Source: Venturia oleaginea
Taxonomy: Eukaryota; Ascomycota; Dothideomycetes; Venturiales; Venturiaceae
DNA: 64,000 nt
Direction of reading: 5' to 3'
NCBI GenBank assembly: GCA_013176395.1
Contig: JABMLP010000033.1
Coordinates: forward strand, 1 to 64,000
In this document: piece by piece, positions 42,377-53,364 of the stretch
Numbering within the stretch: the first letter of the stretch is position 1
How the letters are laid out: each line of letters begins with the position of its first letter
Notes under the pieces: model-generated
Seen by the model: only the letters and a program-made list of their open reading frames with translations
What the model was told of the DNA's origin: nothing
Databases searched by the model: none
Position numbers and translations under genes: made by a program

Positions 42377-44515
42377 ATGCGGCGCTGGAAGATACTGCTG
42401 CCGCTGGCTGTCTCGTTACTGTCTCCCCTTATACACGCCGCTGAGATAACCCTCGTATGTTACCTGCATGACCATTCTCACACCCTAATGCCGCCTGATC
42501 AATACACCAGGCATCACCTATACCTATACATACACCCTACTGACGCAATCCCATAGGACCAATCCGAGGCCAACACGCAAAGATGCTCGGGCATGTACTC
42601 GAAGAAGCAATGGGGCGGCGCCATTGACCCCTTCATCCTCGTAAACTTCATCAAAGACGACTCTCCTCCCGATCGTTCTGTCAGCCTGATTATATTCGAA
42701 TACCGGGACAAAGGACTGTTAGGCAAGGCTGTGGGAGAAGATCAGGATCAAAAGACGTACATATGCGACGAGTCGGCAGTCCAGGCACAGCTGTGTAATG
42801 GGACGCACATTGGAGAGTACCTGTTGGACGACAGCGCCGAGGAGAAGTCGTTATCACCCATATTCACGACCGCAGCGCACCCGGAAAAACCGAAACCGTA
42901 CAAGTACATGATACCGAGGACAGGATACTACTGCGTTGGAACTTGGCCGTCAGATGATGGCAAGTACACTGCTGTTGTTGAATTCAGGAATGCCTATGGA
43001 GAACTCCCGGCCGCTCAGATCGCCAAACTACCTTTCTATGGAGGCCTTACACTTGTATACGCAGTAATGGGCATATTCTGGGCGTTTCTCTATGCCCAGA
43101 ACCGACACGACATCTTGCCTGTGCAGAACTATATCACGGCAATTATTGTCTTCTTGGTGATCGAGATGCTAATGACATGGGGCTTCTACGATTACCAAAA
43201 CGTTCACGGCAGCAATATCGGATCCAAGGTGTTCATGGTTCTCGTCTCGATTTTGAATGCTGGCAGGAACAGCTTCAGTTTCTTTCTGCTTCTCTTGGTT
43301 TGTATGGGATACGGCGTCGTCAAACCCTCTTTGGGCAAAATGATGGTTTATGCGCGATGGTTGGCAGCTGCTCACTTTGTCTTTGGCGTCATCTACGCCA
43401 TTGCTTCCCTCTCCATTCACCCAGACGACGCTGGACCGCTCATCCTACTGGTCATTCTACCACTTGCAGCGACACTGACAGCTTTCTACACTTGGACTCT
43501 CAATTCCCTTACCGCCACGAGACGCGATTTGATGACACGAAAACAGCATGTCAAGGCAGGCATGTACAACAAACTCTGGTACCTCATCCTCGGTTCCATC
43601 CTAATCATCTTCGTCTTCTTTTTCTTCAACAGCTATACATTCATCACTGCTGGGAGAGAAGATTTCGTGCCGACGCATTGGCAAACAAGATGGTTTGTCC
43701 TCGATGGATGGTTAAACTTGGTCTATCTTGCGGATGTGGGCGCTGTGGCGTACATCTGGAGGCCGACGGTCAACAATCGGAGATTTGCTATGAGCGATGA
43801 GGTAGGTCATGATCAGTTTTTCGAGGTGGGATTTTTTCGTGGAATATCAATGCGCATAAGTTGTTTGTTCATTGCTTGGGTGATATTCAGTTATCTTCTT
43901 CAATGGTTTTCTTGCGGACGTTGCAGGGCTGAAGAATGCATGGCTTGGAATGAGGCGTTACCTTGTGCGAGGGAAGGCTTGATATTCCCACAGTCTGAAG
44001 TTCATGACCTATTTGTTATGCACTTCTTGTAATGTTCCGTTGCTACTTGCCTCTTGGGCCCTACGCGCCATCCTTTCTTTCTGTGCTCTTCACTAACAAG
44101 GCTCATATAGATCGCACAAGACGACGACAACTTCGAAATAAATTCCCTCCGCGACTCTCTCGATATCGACTCCGACGTCGAAGACCACCCAAAGTCCGCC
44201 CATACACCACCTGACTCAACATCCAGTACCCGATCAGCCCCACCGAACCCTCCTCGCTCACCAAGCGGTGGATACGGCGACAGCGGAATTGGCTCTCGCA
44301 ACTTTTCGGGAACCACAGCGTTTTCTGGTGGACCAGGTAATAGAGGTAGAGAGAGTCCGTTGCCAGCTCCGACGCCTAAGAGGGTTAGTTCTTTGCCTAG
44401 GGAGTCACTAGATGGGGAGACGATTTTTAGTGTTGGGGGTGATGAAGAGGATAAATGGAGTGATGATGAGGGGGATGGGGAGGAGAGAGAGGGATTAGTT
44501 GGGAAGAAGGATTGA
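42377..44515 (+). CDS. PTM1-like seven-transmembrane Golgi/endosome protein
   Basis: Three exons (42377-42454, 42557-43801, 44111-44515) close in frame to 575 residues. A signal peptide (KILLPLAVSLLSPLIHAAE) is followed by a lumenal domain of about 160 residues (with GYYCVGTWP). The seven-helix GOST/Lung_7-TM_R domain then begins LPFYGGLTLVYAVMGIFWAFLY and ends near WRPTVNNRRFAMSDE. The cytoplasmic tail is acidic and Ser/Pro-rich. Yeast PTM1 and relatives are Golgi or endosomal membrane proteins linked to trafficking. The second intron (309 bp) is unusually long, and its reading frame stays open for 77 codons to a stop at 44030-44032, so an unspliced form would carry another C-terminus. Confidence 0.88.
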
Positions 44516-45235
44516 AAAGTACGAGGTGCTGCATTGACATGGTCGCTCCGCTTATATTTGGGCTGGTATAGGTTTGGTATGTAGGATAGATAGTATTTTC
44601 CGATGCTATATGGTTTGGTATCTTGTGCGTGAAAAGCAAGTAAATCATGGTTTTGCCTTGCGAAAGTATGACTGAGCGATTTTATGGGTGGCGTTTGGGA
44701 CTTTTATTTTATCAGTGAAGTAGGATTTGGAATGAAAACGAATCTGATTGTGGTGTGTTTGGTAAGTTACATAGCCGCGGGGTGTTTCTGTTCCGTTTTT
44801 CTTCGCTTAGTAAACTATAAGATAGTATATACTAGCTATTCTTTAGCACGAGAAGAATTCGACTTAACTTATTAGATAGTAGTTAAGATATTGCGGTTAA
44901 AACTAGCTTAAACGTTTATCTTAATTCTTATCTTCTAACTTCTCTATTATTCCTATATACGTTATAACTCTATAGCCGTAAAAATACAGTTATAGAGGTG
45001 AGCGGGGAAAAGGTGTGAGAGCGGGGGGAGAGGGTAAGAGTAGGGAGAGGGGGTAAGAGCGGGGAGGGAGGGTAGTTTGCTCCGGGTCACCGCTAAGTGT
45101 GATATTGAAGTGTTATCGGGCACAACAGCACTCTTCTTTTAGGTTCTATGAAGCTCATCTTTGGCTCGATCTCCTACCAACTTCACTCATTTCCACGACG
45201 CTTCCTTTTACAACTACCTATCACACTCCATTGGC
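44516..45235. other. Intergenic, with TA-rich and G-rich stretches
   Basis: About 44810-44995 is TA-dense (for example AAGATAGTATATACTAG), resembling RIP-mutated sequence. 45000-45075 has four imperfect repeats of GAGCGGGGAGAGGGTAA type. No gene. Confidence 0.5.
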
Positions 45236-46518
45236 ATGGCAGACACCAGTCCACTGGCGATGAACAGAGGTACGTTCTACGGTGGTCTTGCAAGATTAGT
45301 TGCGCTCCAGCTGGCGAAAAGTGCGAAGCAAACTCCCGAATATCCTCCCTCAATGCGACGGATTATGTCTAGGTGTGTTTGACTGACTCATTCAGCAGAT
45401 ACTGCCGATGCTCGGCATCTCATTGAGATCAAAGACGTCCCGAGCAAAGGCAAAGGTTGCTTCGCGAAAGCCAAAATACCCTGCGGCACTCGAATTCTCG
45501 CCGAGCGACACTTACTTCAAGCCGAAGAAGAAATTGACACGGTACTCAGAGTATTCTCTCAGCTATCGCCAAAACAACAAGCTACCTTCCTTGAACTTCA
45601 TGAAACTTTTTCGCCAGGTTTTCTCGAATTGCCAGGGTTAGAGGACCTTTCAACAAGCTCTCGAAAAATCTACTCGATCTACATGGTGAACAAATTTGGC
45701 TACGGAGATGTCTATACGATCGGTTGCCGCATGAACCATTCATGCAGCCCCAACATTTTTCACTGCAGGCAGGATGAAATTCGCCGATTTCATGCCATTC
45801 GCGACATCGAAGCCGGCGAAGAACTCAGCATTAGTTATATCACAAATATGATGGTCAAATTCGATCGTCAGAAAATCCTGTCGTACATCTGGGGATTTAC
45901 GTGCTCGTGCCCAGATTGCGAGGACACGCCAAGGAGCACAGCATTCGAGAATAAGCGGGCCCAGTTGTACACCATTCATAGCGAGCTGGACGGGCTTGAC
46001 AACGAGACACCAAGCCAAATCAAGAGAAGGCTTTTCTTGCACCAAAAGAGAGCCGGTATCTATACCGCACTCGGCCATCGCGACTATGGTTTGAGCAATT
46101 GGTCAGTTGAACCCCTTTTACCATTTCTGTTAACCACAATGGAATTTTCTTAAATAGCTCCTCGACTCATGATCGATATGCATAAATTTCTGGCCATTTT
46201 GTGACGAAAGGGCTGCGATGATAGCAATACGGATCTTGATCTCGATATAAGCATGATAGTGTGTTCTCAAGATTTTGACGATGTGCCTTGAATTCAACCT
46301 ACCACTGTAGAAATAATCTCGGCATGATGCTGACGGTTCTTAGCTGCTATGAGGTATCTCAATGTTGCGCTGAACTAGGAAATTTTGGAATGGCGGTCTT
46401 GTGGGCTGAAAAGGAGCTCGACATTCTTCGCGATGTTTGCGGCGAGGATGACTATGATTTCCAGACTGCTTGGAATAACTTCAAGGCCTTGGCGCTTCTA
46501 TCCCTCACATACACCTGA
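45236..46518 (+). CDS. SET-domain protein, copy 10 (intact, 303 aa)
   Basis: Exons 45236-45269, 45399-46101 and 46344-46518 close in frame to 303 residues. Order of blocks: DARHLIEIKDVPSKGKGCFAKAKI, GTRILAERHL, FSQLSPKQQATFLEL, VYTIGCRMNHSCSPNI, IEAGEELSISYI and post-SET WGFTCSCPDC. A helical tail then runs through GMAVLWAEKELDILRDVCGED. The NHSC, GEEL and Cys cluster are all present, as expected for an active SMYD-like lysine methyltransferase without MYND finger; the substrate is unknown. The second donor is GTCAGT, a weak site, and that 242-bp intron carries one arm of the palindromic element. It is a direct neighbour of copy 11 on the same strand, with the same exon plan. Confidence 0.85.
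46165..46202. repeat. Single arm of the palindromic element in intron 2 of SET copy 10
   Basis: ATGATCGATATGCATAAA followed by TTTCTGGCCATTTT matches the left arm of 22801-22831; the right arm is not recognisable. Confidence 0.6.
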
Positions 46519-47249
46519 CAGTTTTGATTGTCTTCCGGAAATGAAGGTTAGCTTTCAATTCTGTATGCCATTTATTGGGAAGTGGCGGTATGCAGCTTGG
46601 AGGATGTCTACATTCATTGAGTTTGATCAAGGGCTTTGAATATCCGAGCCGTGGTTCAAAGTGATGGTAGGTAAAATATCAATAATGAACGGAATCATGG
46701 AATCATGATGGAAGTTGTTTGTGCAACGTACCATCCCAGGATCCATGTTGACACCTTCCTGAGTCTATTCGAAAATTCTTTCCACGAATCAATGGATATT
46801 CTTTCTCATTTGAATGTGTATCGCAACGCATTAAGTAAGCAGAAACGCCGGACCTGAGATGAAGCTGGGTAGGCAGAAACACGATGCGGTTTTGACTCTA
46901 CTATGAGTATCTCAGTCCAGCCTCTCTGCTAGAATCCTTATCTCAGCGTGGAATTGACTGCTCAAAGACTGGAAGTGGACCATACTTGTTGTTTGCTTTG
47001 ACTCGACCGGACACAATCAATGCTCAGTGTTTGGGCCTGATTGAATGCGTTCGAAGCAGGAAAGAGCCTTGGAAGTGCCTTGGGAAGTGCCTAGCGAGTT
47101 CCTTCCTTGAAATTGCCAGGCATTTTGAAATCATCGACTTGTTCCACTATTCGAAAGAACTTAAACCTCAATTTACAAATCCCCGGCTTTATTGCAAGCA
47201 GGTCTGACTACTTCAAAACATTATCCACCACCAGCATTACACCACTACA
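46519..47249. other. Intergenic between SET copies 10 and 11
   Basis: No gene supported in this 0.7-kb spacer, which contains the promoter of copy 11. Confidence 0.5.
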
Positions 47250-48254
47250 ATGGCCGAGACCACTCGTGAGTGATTCCTTCTGTCCAACGGAAAGGTTATG
47301 ACTAACAGAACTAGAAGGAACTGTCGATGCTCGTCATCTAATTGAGATCAAAACCTTAGGCGACAACAATAAGGGTAGCTACGCAAAGACCGTCATCGCC
47401 AAAGGAACGTGTCTTCTCGCAGAGGTCCCTTTACTCGTCTCGTCCACGGGTATCGACGACGACATCTGGAAAAACTTTTACAGCATCACGGAATCTCAAC
47501 AAAATGCATATCTCAAGCTCTGCGTCATACCACAGACTGTTTCCGATTGGGACCCAGCTGGTGCTCTTGGTCGTAAAATTGCAGCAATCTACAATACCAA
47601 CACGTTCTATACGGGGGAGTTATATGATCAAGCATCTCGGTTCAATCACTCCTGCAGTCCAAATCTAAATCATATCGTCCGTGAAGGAAAGAGGCTGTTC
47701 TACACCAGGCAAGACATCAAGGCAGACGATGAACTCACCATCAGTTACATTGATGAGTCGTTCTCGCTGGAGAAACGTAGATATCTACTTCAGCAGTGGT
47801 TATTTGACTGTCAATGCGTTGCTTGTGACGGTTCTCCCATGTCCAATCAGATGGAGAAGAAGCGGCTGGAGATTAACGAGGTGGAGCTGAAATTCAAGGA
47901 TTTCCCTAATGTATTGGACAAGGATGTTTCTACAGATTTCCCGTCAGATGGTGAGCTCCGGGACCTGCTTGCTCTCCAGGAGCAAAAGATAGCCTTGTTG
48001 AATGAGCTGTCCATTCGACCATGGGATCTCTCTCAAAGGTATTTTCTGCAGTTTTTTGATATATGTATTTACAACTAACGATATGTAGCTACGCCAAAGC
48101 TTCTAAATGCTGTTCTATGCTGAACGATAAAGAGAAGGCAATTCATTACAAGGGCGAAGAAGTGGAAGTTCTGCGAATCAATTTCGGCGAGGAAGATGAT
48201 ACGTTTAAGAAGGTATCAGGTGAGCTTGAAATCTTGGAGACTTGGAGCGGATGA
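47250..48254 (+). CDS. SET-domain protein, copy 11 (intact, 303 aa)
   Basis: Exons 47250-47265, 47309-48038 and 48089-48254 (donors GTGAGT and GTATTT) close in frame to 303 residues, the same length as copy 10. Blocks: DARHLIEIKTLGDNNKGSYAKTVI, GTCLLAEVPLL, YDQASRFNHSCSPNL, IKADDELTISYI and post-SET WLFDCQCVAC. The tail is SYAKASKCCSMLNDKEKAIHY, then EEVEVLRINFGEED. GEEL appears as DDEL and the WGF motif as WLF, mild changes that need not abolish activity. The intron before the tail exon sits at the homologous place but is only 50 bp and lacks the palindromic insert, which instead lies about 30 bp past the stop codon. Confidence 0.87.
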
Positions 48255-48276
48255 TCCATTCCTTTCCTGGACATCA

Positions 48277-48345
48277 ACAACATCGATAAATTTGGGGAGC
48301 CTTGATTTTTGGAAATCGCCAGAGAACTATCGAAGTCGATCTTGG
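48277..48345. repeat. Diverged palindromic element downstream of SET copy 11
   Basis: ACATCGATAAATTT then, after about 20 bases, ATCGCCAGAGAACTATCGA and CGATCTTGGATTGCAGG. The second half parallels the right arm and the bases following the perfect copy at 22838-22874. Confidence 0.6.
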
Positions 48346-49049
48346 ATTGCAGGTTTGAATTTCATATTTAGGCTGTTGAGTCATGGGATACGATAGGAGA
48401 TGCATCAGGCACCAGACCGGGTCTCCGAAGGTCTCTTATTCACTTCATCAATAACTGATCATTCACATTGAGTTCCATCCGTTTAGCTTCGGCCAGGTTC
48501 ATTCAATGCGATCGATATGCCGAAATCATTAATTGTTTCGATCCTGATCGCCAGCAACTCATTGCACTCTACAACTACTTACAATTACTGTATCGAACCA
48601 AGAGATTTGGCATGCGGCCAAAAGGTCAGGGTTTCAGGAATTTGCTATGGCAAGGCTGTGGTCAAGGCTGTAAAAACTGATCACGAGGTATGGTCCGCCA
48701 TCACGATGGTTTCAAAATCATATATCCTCGGACGGAATGAACTATTTTCCTAGAAACGAAGCCACAAAATATACTTGTAATGTCTGTCGCTCGAACGAGA
48801 TCATCACGTGCGAGCCTTAGTGACCTCGGAATTTCATGCAAGAAGCTCACTCCATCTCAACAACCTCGCCGACATGCGACTATTCATCAACTTCGGTCTC
48901 GCGCTGAAATTGCAACCCGTTTCTTACGTCTAATTATTATTCCAACACAAAAAAAAACTTCTCCACGGAGTCGAAATCGCCCAAATCCATCGAAATAAAG
49001 CTACAGACACTCGCACCGTACTCGCAAGGGTTACTATACCCCAAAAGAG
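48346..49049. other. Spacer and probable 5' leader of the LINE
   Basis: No domain found in the short frame at 48780-48998. The segment from about 48780 to 49049 is C/A-rich like the LINE body and may be its 5' untranslated region; the true 5' end cannot be fixed from one copy. Confidence 0.4.
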
Positions 49050-50606
49050 ATGCCGCAACCAGCGCAGGAGTCTGGCAGCCTTCGGTTCAGCACCGGAGGT
49101 ACACCACCTCAGCCAAACGGGACTCAACAAACCCAAAAAGACCCCCCCAAAGGCCCTAAAAAGCCCGAGAGCGCAAAGAACATCTTGCTACAGCTTCTTC
49201 TCGAGCTCGATAGCCCGGCATCGCCCCCAAATCGGTCCATTTTTACCCAAGTCCAACTCGCCGTCAAAGCCCTAGGCCAACCCCTGGACTCCCAGAACGC
49301 TACCGCAAGCAAACAGCTCGATCGAATCGAACGACTAGTGGAATCGCTCACCCAGCGGTCCCCTACCGGACCTACCCCGGGCCCAGGAAACAAGCTATGG
49401 TCGAAAGTCCATATGGAAGTCCCCAAATCAGTCCGAGTGCAGCTCCAGGATACAGCCGGCCTCACGGCGGAGGACCGTCTGGACCCCCAAAGGGTCCTTG
49501 AAGAGTGTCGGAAGGATATGCCACAAGCAATTGCAGTAAAAGTACTAAAGAGCGGGGCAGTAGATGTCCACTTTCGAACTACAGCAGATAAGGAGAGGAG
49601 CGCTACTCAAGGCCCTGGCACGACTACAGTGGTACTCAAAAAGAACTACCTTATTGAGGTGTTTGGAGTAAAGAAAAACATTAGAATCGGAGACGGAAAG
49701 AGCGAGGACAATACGGCAGCGGTTAGGTACCTGAACGAGGGTAACCAGAGGCTCTGCCCAAGCACCAAAATAGTATCAACGGCATGGAAATCCTCAAAAC
49801 GGAAAGGGGACGAGAGTGGTCCGGCCACGGCAAACCAACAGGGATCCCTCCTTATTGGGGTAGCTACAGTCGGGGACAGAGACACGATCATTAGGAAAGG
49901 CATAGTCATCCAGGGGGAGATCTATCAGTGCAGACTGTTCGACCACAACACCACGACAAAGCAGTGCTTGAAATGCCAGAAATGGGGCCACGTAGCTACC
50001 CACTGCGGTGCCGGAGCGATCCGTTGTGGGCGCTGTGCAGGGGAACACGATACGAGAGACTGCTACAAGATAGCCGCTACAGTACCGGACAGGTGCCGGA
50101 ACTGCGATAGACCCCACCCGGCATGGGCGAAATCTAAGTGCAAGGTATACGAGAAGTACCTAATCAACATCCAGGAGACTAGGCAGAGCTACATCCTACA
50201 GACTCAACAGATCAGGGACGGACCGCACGTGGATATCGCGGTACCCAAGACGTTCCCAGAGAACTCGGCAAAGCGAAACCGAGAGGAACCCTCCCAGGAA
50301 GCAATCGCGCGGAGAGTATGGCGCCCGCTAGGATCAAAGAACAAACCGAAGCTTGGCCCCGGTGGCGGTATGCAGTCGAGAATCAGCGAAGCCTTCACCG
50401 GCCTCCCAAACATCCTCAGTAGGAGTATGGACCCCGCTAGGGCCTACAGCGTACCGACTGACTGCCAGAGGTCGGACAGTATCCTCATCAGCTCTACTCA
50501 GGGGACCGATGAGCCAGCTGATAGCGATATGGCAGGAGACAACATGACGGCCGACGGTAACAGGGAAGCGGACCGAACACGGACAACGGGAACACCTAAT
50601 GTCTAG
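49050..50606 (+). CDS. LINE ORF1, gag-like RNA-binding protein
   Basis: 518 residues, uninterrupted. The N-terminal third is Pro/Gln/Ser-rich, the middle is a basic alpha/beta region, and three zinc knuckles follow at about residues 305-370: CLKCQKWGHVATHC, CGRCAGEHDTRDC and CRNCDRPHPAWAKSKC. The set of three CCHC-type knuckles is typical of Tad/I-clade ORF1 proteins that coat the element RNA. It ends with TAG at 50604-50606 and overlaps the ATG of ORF2 by a few bases (ATGTCTAG), an arrangement that allows termination-reinitiation. Apparently intact, although the element as a whole is defective. Confidence 0.88.
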   Translation: MPQPAQESGSLRFSTGGTPPQPNGTQQTQKDPPKGPKKPESAKNILLQLLLELDSPASPPNRSIFTQVQLAVKALGQPLDSQNATASKQLDRIERLVESLTQRSPTGPTPGPGNKLWSKVHMEVPKSVRVQLQDTAGLTAEDRLDPQRVLEECRKDMPQAIAVKVLKSGAVDVHFRTTADKERSATQGPGTTTVVLKKNYLIEVFGVKKNIRIGDGKSEDNTAAVRYLNEGNQRLCPSTKIVSTAWKSSKRKGDESGPATANQQGSLLIGVATVGDRDTIIRKGIVIQGEIYQCRLFDHNTTTKQCLKCQKWGHVATHCGAGAIRCGRCAGEHDTRDCYKIAATVPDRCRNCDRPHPAWAKSKCKVYEKYLINIQETRQSYILQTQQIRDGPHVDIAVPKTFPENSAKRNREEPSQEAIARRVWRPLGSKNKPKLGPGGGMQSRISEAFTGLPNILSRSMDPARAYSVPTDCQRSDSILISSTQGTDEPADSDMAGDNMTADGNREADRTRTTGTPNV

Positions 50607-52632
50607 CGAAGCCAGAACATTCGAACTCATACAGTATAACTGCGGAAACGCAAACTACAAGAAAGCACAACCACTGTTCAAACAGCTCAACCACAAGACC
50701 CAGATGGTGGTAGCGATCCAGGAGCCAATGGAGAAGAACCGAACCACATACTGCCCTCCCGGCTACGCCCTCGCGTACGAACCCAGCCCAGAAAACAAAG
50801 TAACTAAGGTCGCGTTTCTAGTCAGCAAAGGCATCGACCCGGGGTCGTGGGAGGCCCGATTCTACGGGACAAACGTGATATCCCTGGACATAACACTCGC
50901 AGATTTCAACCTTACGATCATCAATGTCTACAACCCTATAGCTAACACAGTCCGGCTACCCGCCTGGCCAGACATCGCACGAGCTATTGCAGAGGCCAAG
51001 GAAAACTACATCCTTCTTGGGGACATGAACGCCAAAAACGTCCGATGGGGAGGGGTCGGTACAGCTACGGACCGCCAGGGGACACACCTCTGGGAGAAAG
51101 TCGAAACACACGAATTATATATGATGACCGTGAAAGGTAAACCTACGTGGGAGAGAGATGGGAGGTCATCCGTAATCGATCTAACCTTCGGCACCGAAAC
51201 GGTAATGGACCGTCTTCGCCTATGCCATCCTGAACCAGGCTGGACCCCCTTTGCAGACCACCACCCTATCAGAATCGTCCTCGACGTAACTGCAATGCCC
51301 CCACGGGCCCCCGACAGGTACGATATATCAAAACTCGACGTTTGTAAACTTCAAGAGATGGTTACTTTGGATAAGTGGCAAGAGAAGGAGGACAAAATCC
51401 ACGGCCTCCAGCAGGCAATTATGAACGCCCTTAACAAGCTATGCCCCAAGAAAGGAACAGCGACCAGAGAACGCCGGGATTGGTCCCCCCTCGCGGCTGA
51501 GCTGCTCCGGGAGAAGAACGAAGCACGAGTACTCTTAAGGAGGAGACTCTCAGAAACGAACAAGCAGAGAGTCCGCGACACTACACAGGCCCTAACCCGA
51601 GAGCTGCGAAGGCTTAGCACCGACAACTGGAGAGCATTCCTAGACGACTTCTGTGAGAAGTCTACAGAAGCACACAACAAAGGGCTGTGGACGATGAGCA
51701 AATGGAGTCGACGAGGCCCGGTACAGCTCCCACAATTGCCGAACCTCGTGGATCCTTCAACAGGAACCAAGAGTAAGAACAAGGAGGAAATCTCCAGAAT
51801 CCTAGCGACAAAGTTCTTTCCAGGAGACCAAGATGCAGACCTCAGCGATACCCTAGAGACGCCGGGAGCGGCCCGCCCATGGGCAACAAAGACAGACAAC
51901 GAGAAGATACCTAACATCACAGAGGAGCTCATCGAGGGAATTCTCCAGGATCTACCAAACAACAAGACCCCTGGCCCGGATCTGATTACTAACGAAGTCC
52001 TGAAGATGCTCGCGCCCTGTATTAAGAAACCTTTCGCCGAAGCGGTACAAACAAGCCTTACCAATGGAGTCATCACCCCAACCCTCAAGGAGTCGATTAC
52101 CTGCATACTCAAGAAAGAAGGCAAAGGCGACTATACTTCGCCGGGGTCGTACCGGCCTATCGCCCTCGAAAATACGCTCGGGAAAGTCCTTGAAACGATC
52201 GTTGCTAGAGAGCTCACTAATGTCGCCGAAAGCTCGAAGCTACCCTGGAATCAATTCGGAGGGCGCCGTAAGAGGTCTACCCTCTCAGCCATATCGTTCC
52301 TCCGGAATATCATCGAAACAGCTTGGAAGACGAAAAACCACAAAGTAGTATCGATACTAGCTCTAGACCTCACAGCAGCCTTTGATAATGTGTCTCTGAA
52401 AAGACTGCTCCATATCCTCTGGCGCAAAGGGGTAGCGCCGTGGATTATCCGATTCGTGGAAAGCTTCCTCACAGAACGAAAGACCAAGATCTCCTTCACG
52501 GGATATAAGAGCGAGTGGTACCGGGCTCGTACCGGCATCCCCCAGGGCTCCCCTCTCTCCCCTATCCTCTTCCTGTTCTTCGTCTCCGAGCTCCTCGAAG
52601 AATTCCTTACCCCTCAAGATAACACAATCGGC
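50599..52632 (+). pseudogene. LINE ORF2, endonuclease/reverse transcriptase, truncated
   Basis: An apurinic-type endonuclease domain covers about residues 8-240, with VAIQEPM, LLGDMNAKN, SVIDLTF and the final DHHPI. The reverse transcriptase domain begins near residue 470: SYRPIALENTLGKVLETIV, then motif A LALDLTAAFDNVS with the first catalytic Asp, and motif B GIPQGSPLSPILFLF. The homology stops at the residues TIG, just ahead of the expected GFADD motif C, because an LTR-like sequence starts at 52633. The final codons to 52662 are read from that LTR. Without motif C the enzyme cannot polymerise. Confidence 0.9.
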
Positions 52633-52811
52633 TGTTATGGGCATGGCCCATGGTTGGTATAGGCTAAGAGCCTAAGCCTGATTGAGCCTAGTATAGAGAG
52701 AGAACCTCATTGAGGTTCTCTGTTTGTAGATACCTTCACTCCTTAACTGAATCTAAACAATCTTTGGCTACGAGTATGCTGCGTCTTTCCAGCTACCGTC
52801 CCGTAATAACA
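52633..52811 (+). repeat. LTR-like sequence interrupting the LINE
   Basis: Begins TGTTATGGGCATGGCCC, the same head as at 4052, with about 85 near-identical bases. It then diverges and could end at CCGTAATAACA (TG...CA, inverted ends) at 52811. No target duplication is seen and LINE sequence does not resume after it, so a simple solo-LTR insertion is not proven. Nested rearrangement or deletion is likely. A frame running LRLSSYRPVI... into an acidic tail ending at about 52875 crosses the proposed right end and could instead belong to another element. Confidence 0.5.
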
Positions 52812-53364
52812 GAGGAGGAAGAGGAAGACGGGGAGGAAGAAAGGGAAGCCGAGCAAGGATACTTAGTTGACTAAAAGTCAAGAGTCACGGGTGTAGTCGA
52901 GGTTTTGAGAGCAAGATATACCTTTTATTTCTCTCAATACTGTTACATAGTAAGATACTTGAAGGGAGTTTTTTTTATTTTGTTTTTCAGATTTGACAAT
53001 CCGAAATACCATCGTTCTTAGCTCGCTCTAAAGAGGCACGCAACTCGGATTCTTGAAGTGAAGTATACTGCCGCCTACTGCAAGAGACCCAGCCAATGAT
53101 GATGATTCCCATCATGAAGACGTACTAATCTGATAAACCAATAACTTTTACCATGCCATTATCACACATCGAATTATCCAGCCCATCAGACCGTCCCTGC
53201 CTCTCTAGCCTAGGATTCTCAGAACGCCCATCACCAATACCAACAACGTTCTTTGCTCGACTTCCGCAATATATCTTGTTATACAACCCCCAGATAATGT
53301 GATCGGCCCAGAATATTACAGTCTCTTCATACCCTTGATAAGTTCTTCCTCTTCCTAACCCTCG
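52812..53364. other. Spacer, possible transposon debris
   Basis: Contains an A/T-rich stretch (52965-52990) and no supported gene. Confidence 0.4.

Larger units (their letters stand above)
49050..52632 (+). mobile_element. Tad-like LINE retrotransposon, 3' truncated
   Basis: Two overlapping frames in the order ORF1 (gag-like, zinc knuckles) and ORF2 (endonuclease plus reverse transcriptase) define a non-LTR element of the Tad type found in filamentous fungi. The body ends at 52632, where LTR-like sequence begins; the FADD box, the RT thumb, any RNase H and the 3' tail are missing. Codon use and the lack of stops over 3.5 kb show little point decay. Confidence 0.9.

Noticed and set aside
43177..43800. 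207-codon frame within the PTM1-like exon
   Set aside because: Out-of-frame shadow of a well-supported seven-helix coding exon.
52633..52811. Clean solo LTR with target duplication
   Set aside because: Flanking 5-mers do not match and the LINE does not resume on the other side.
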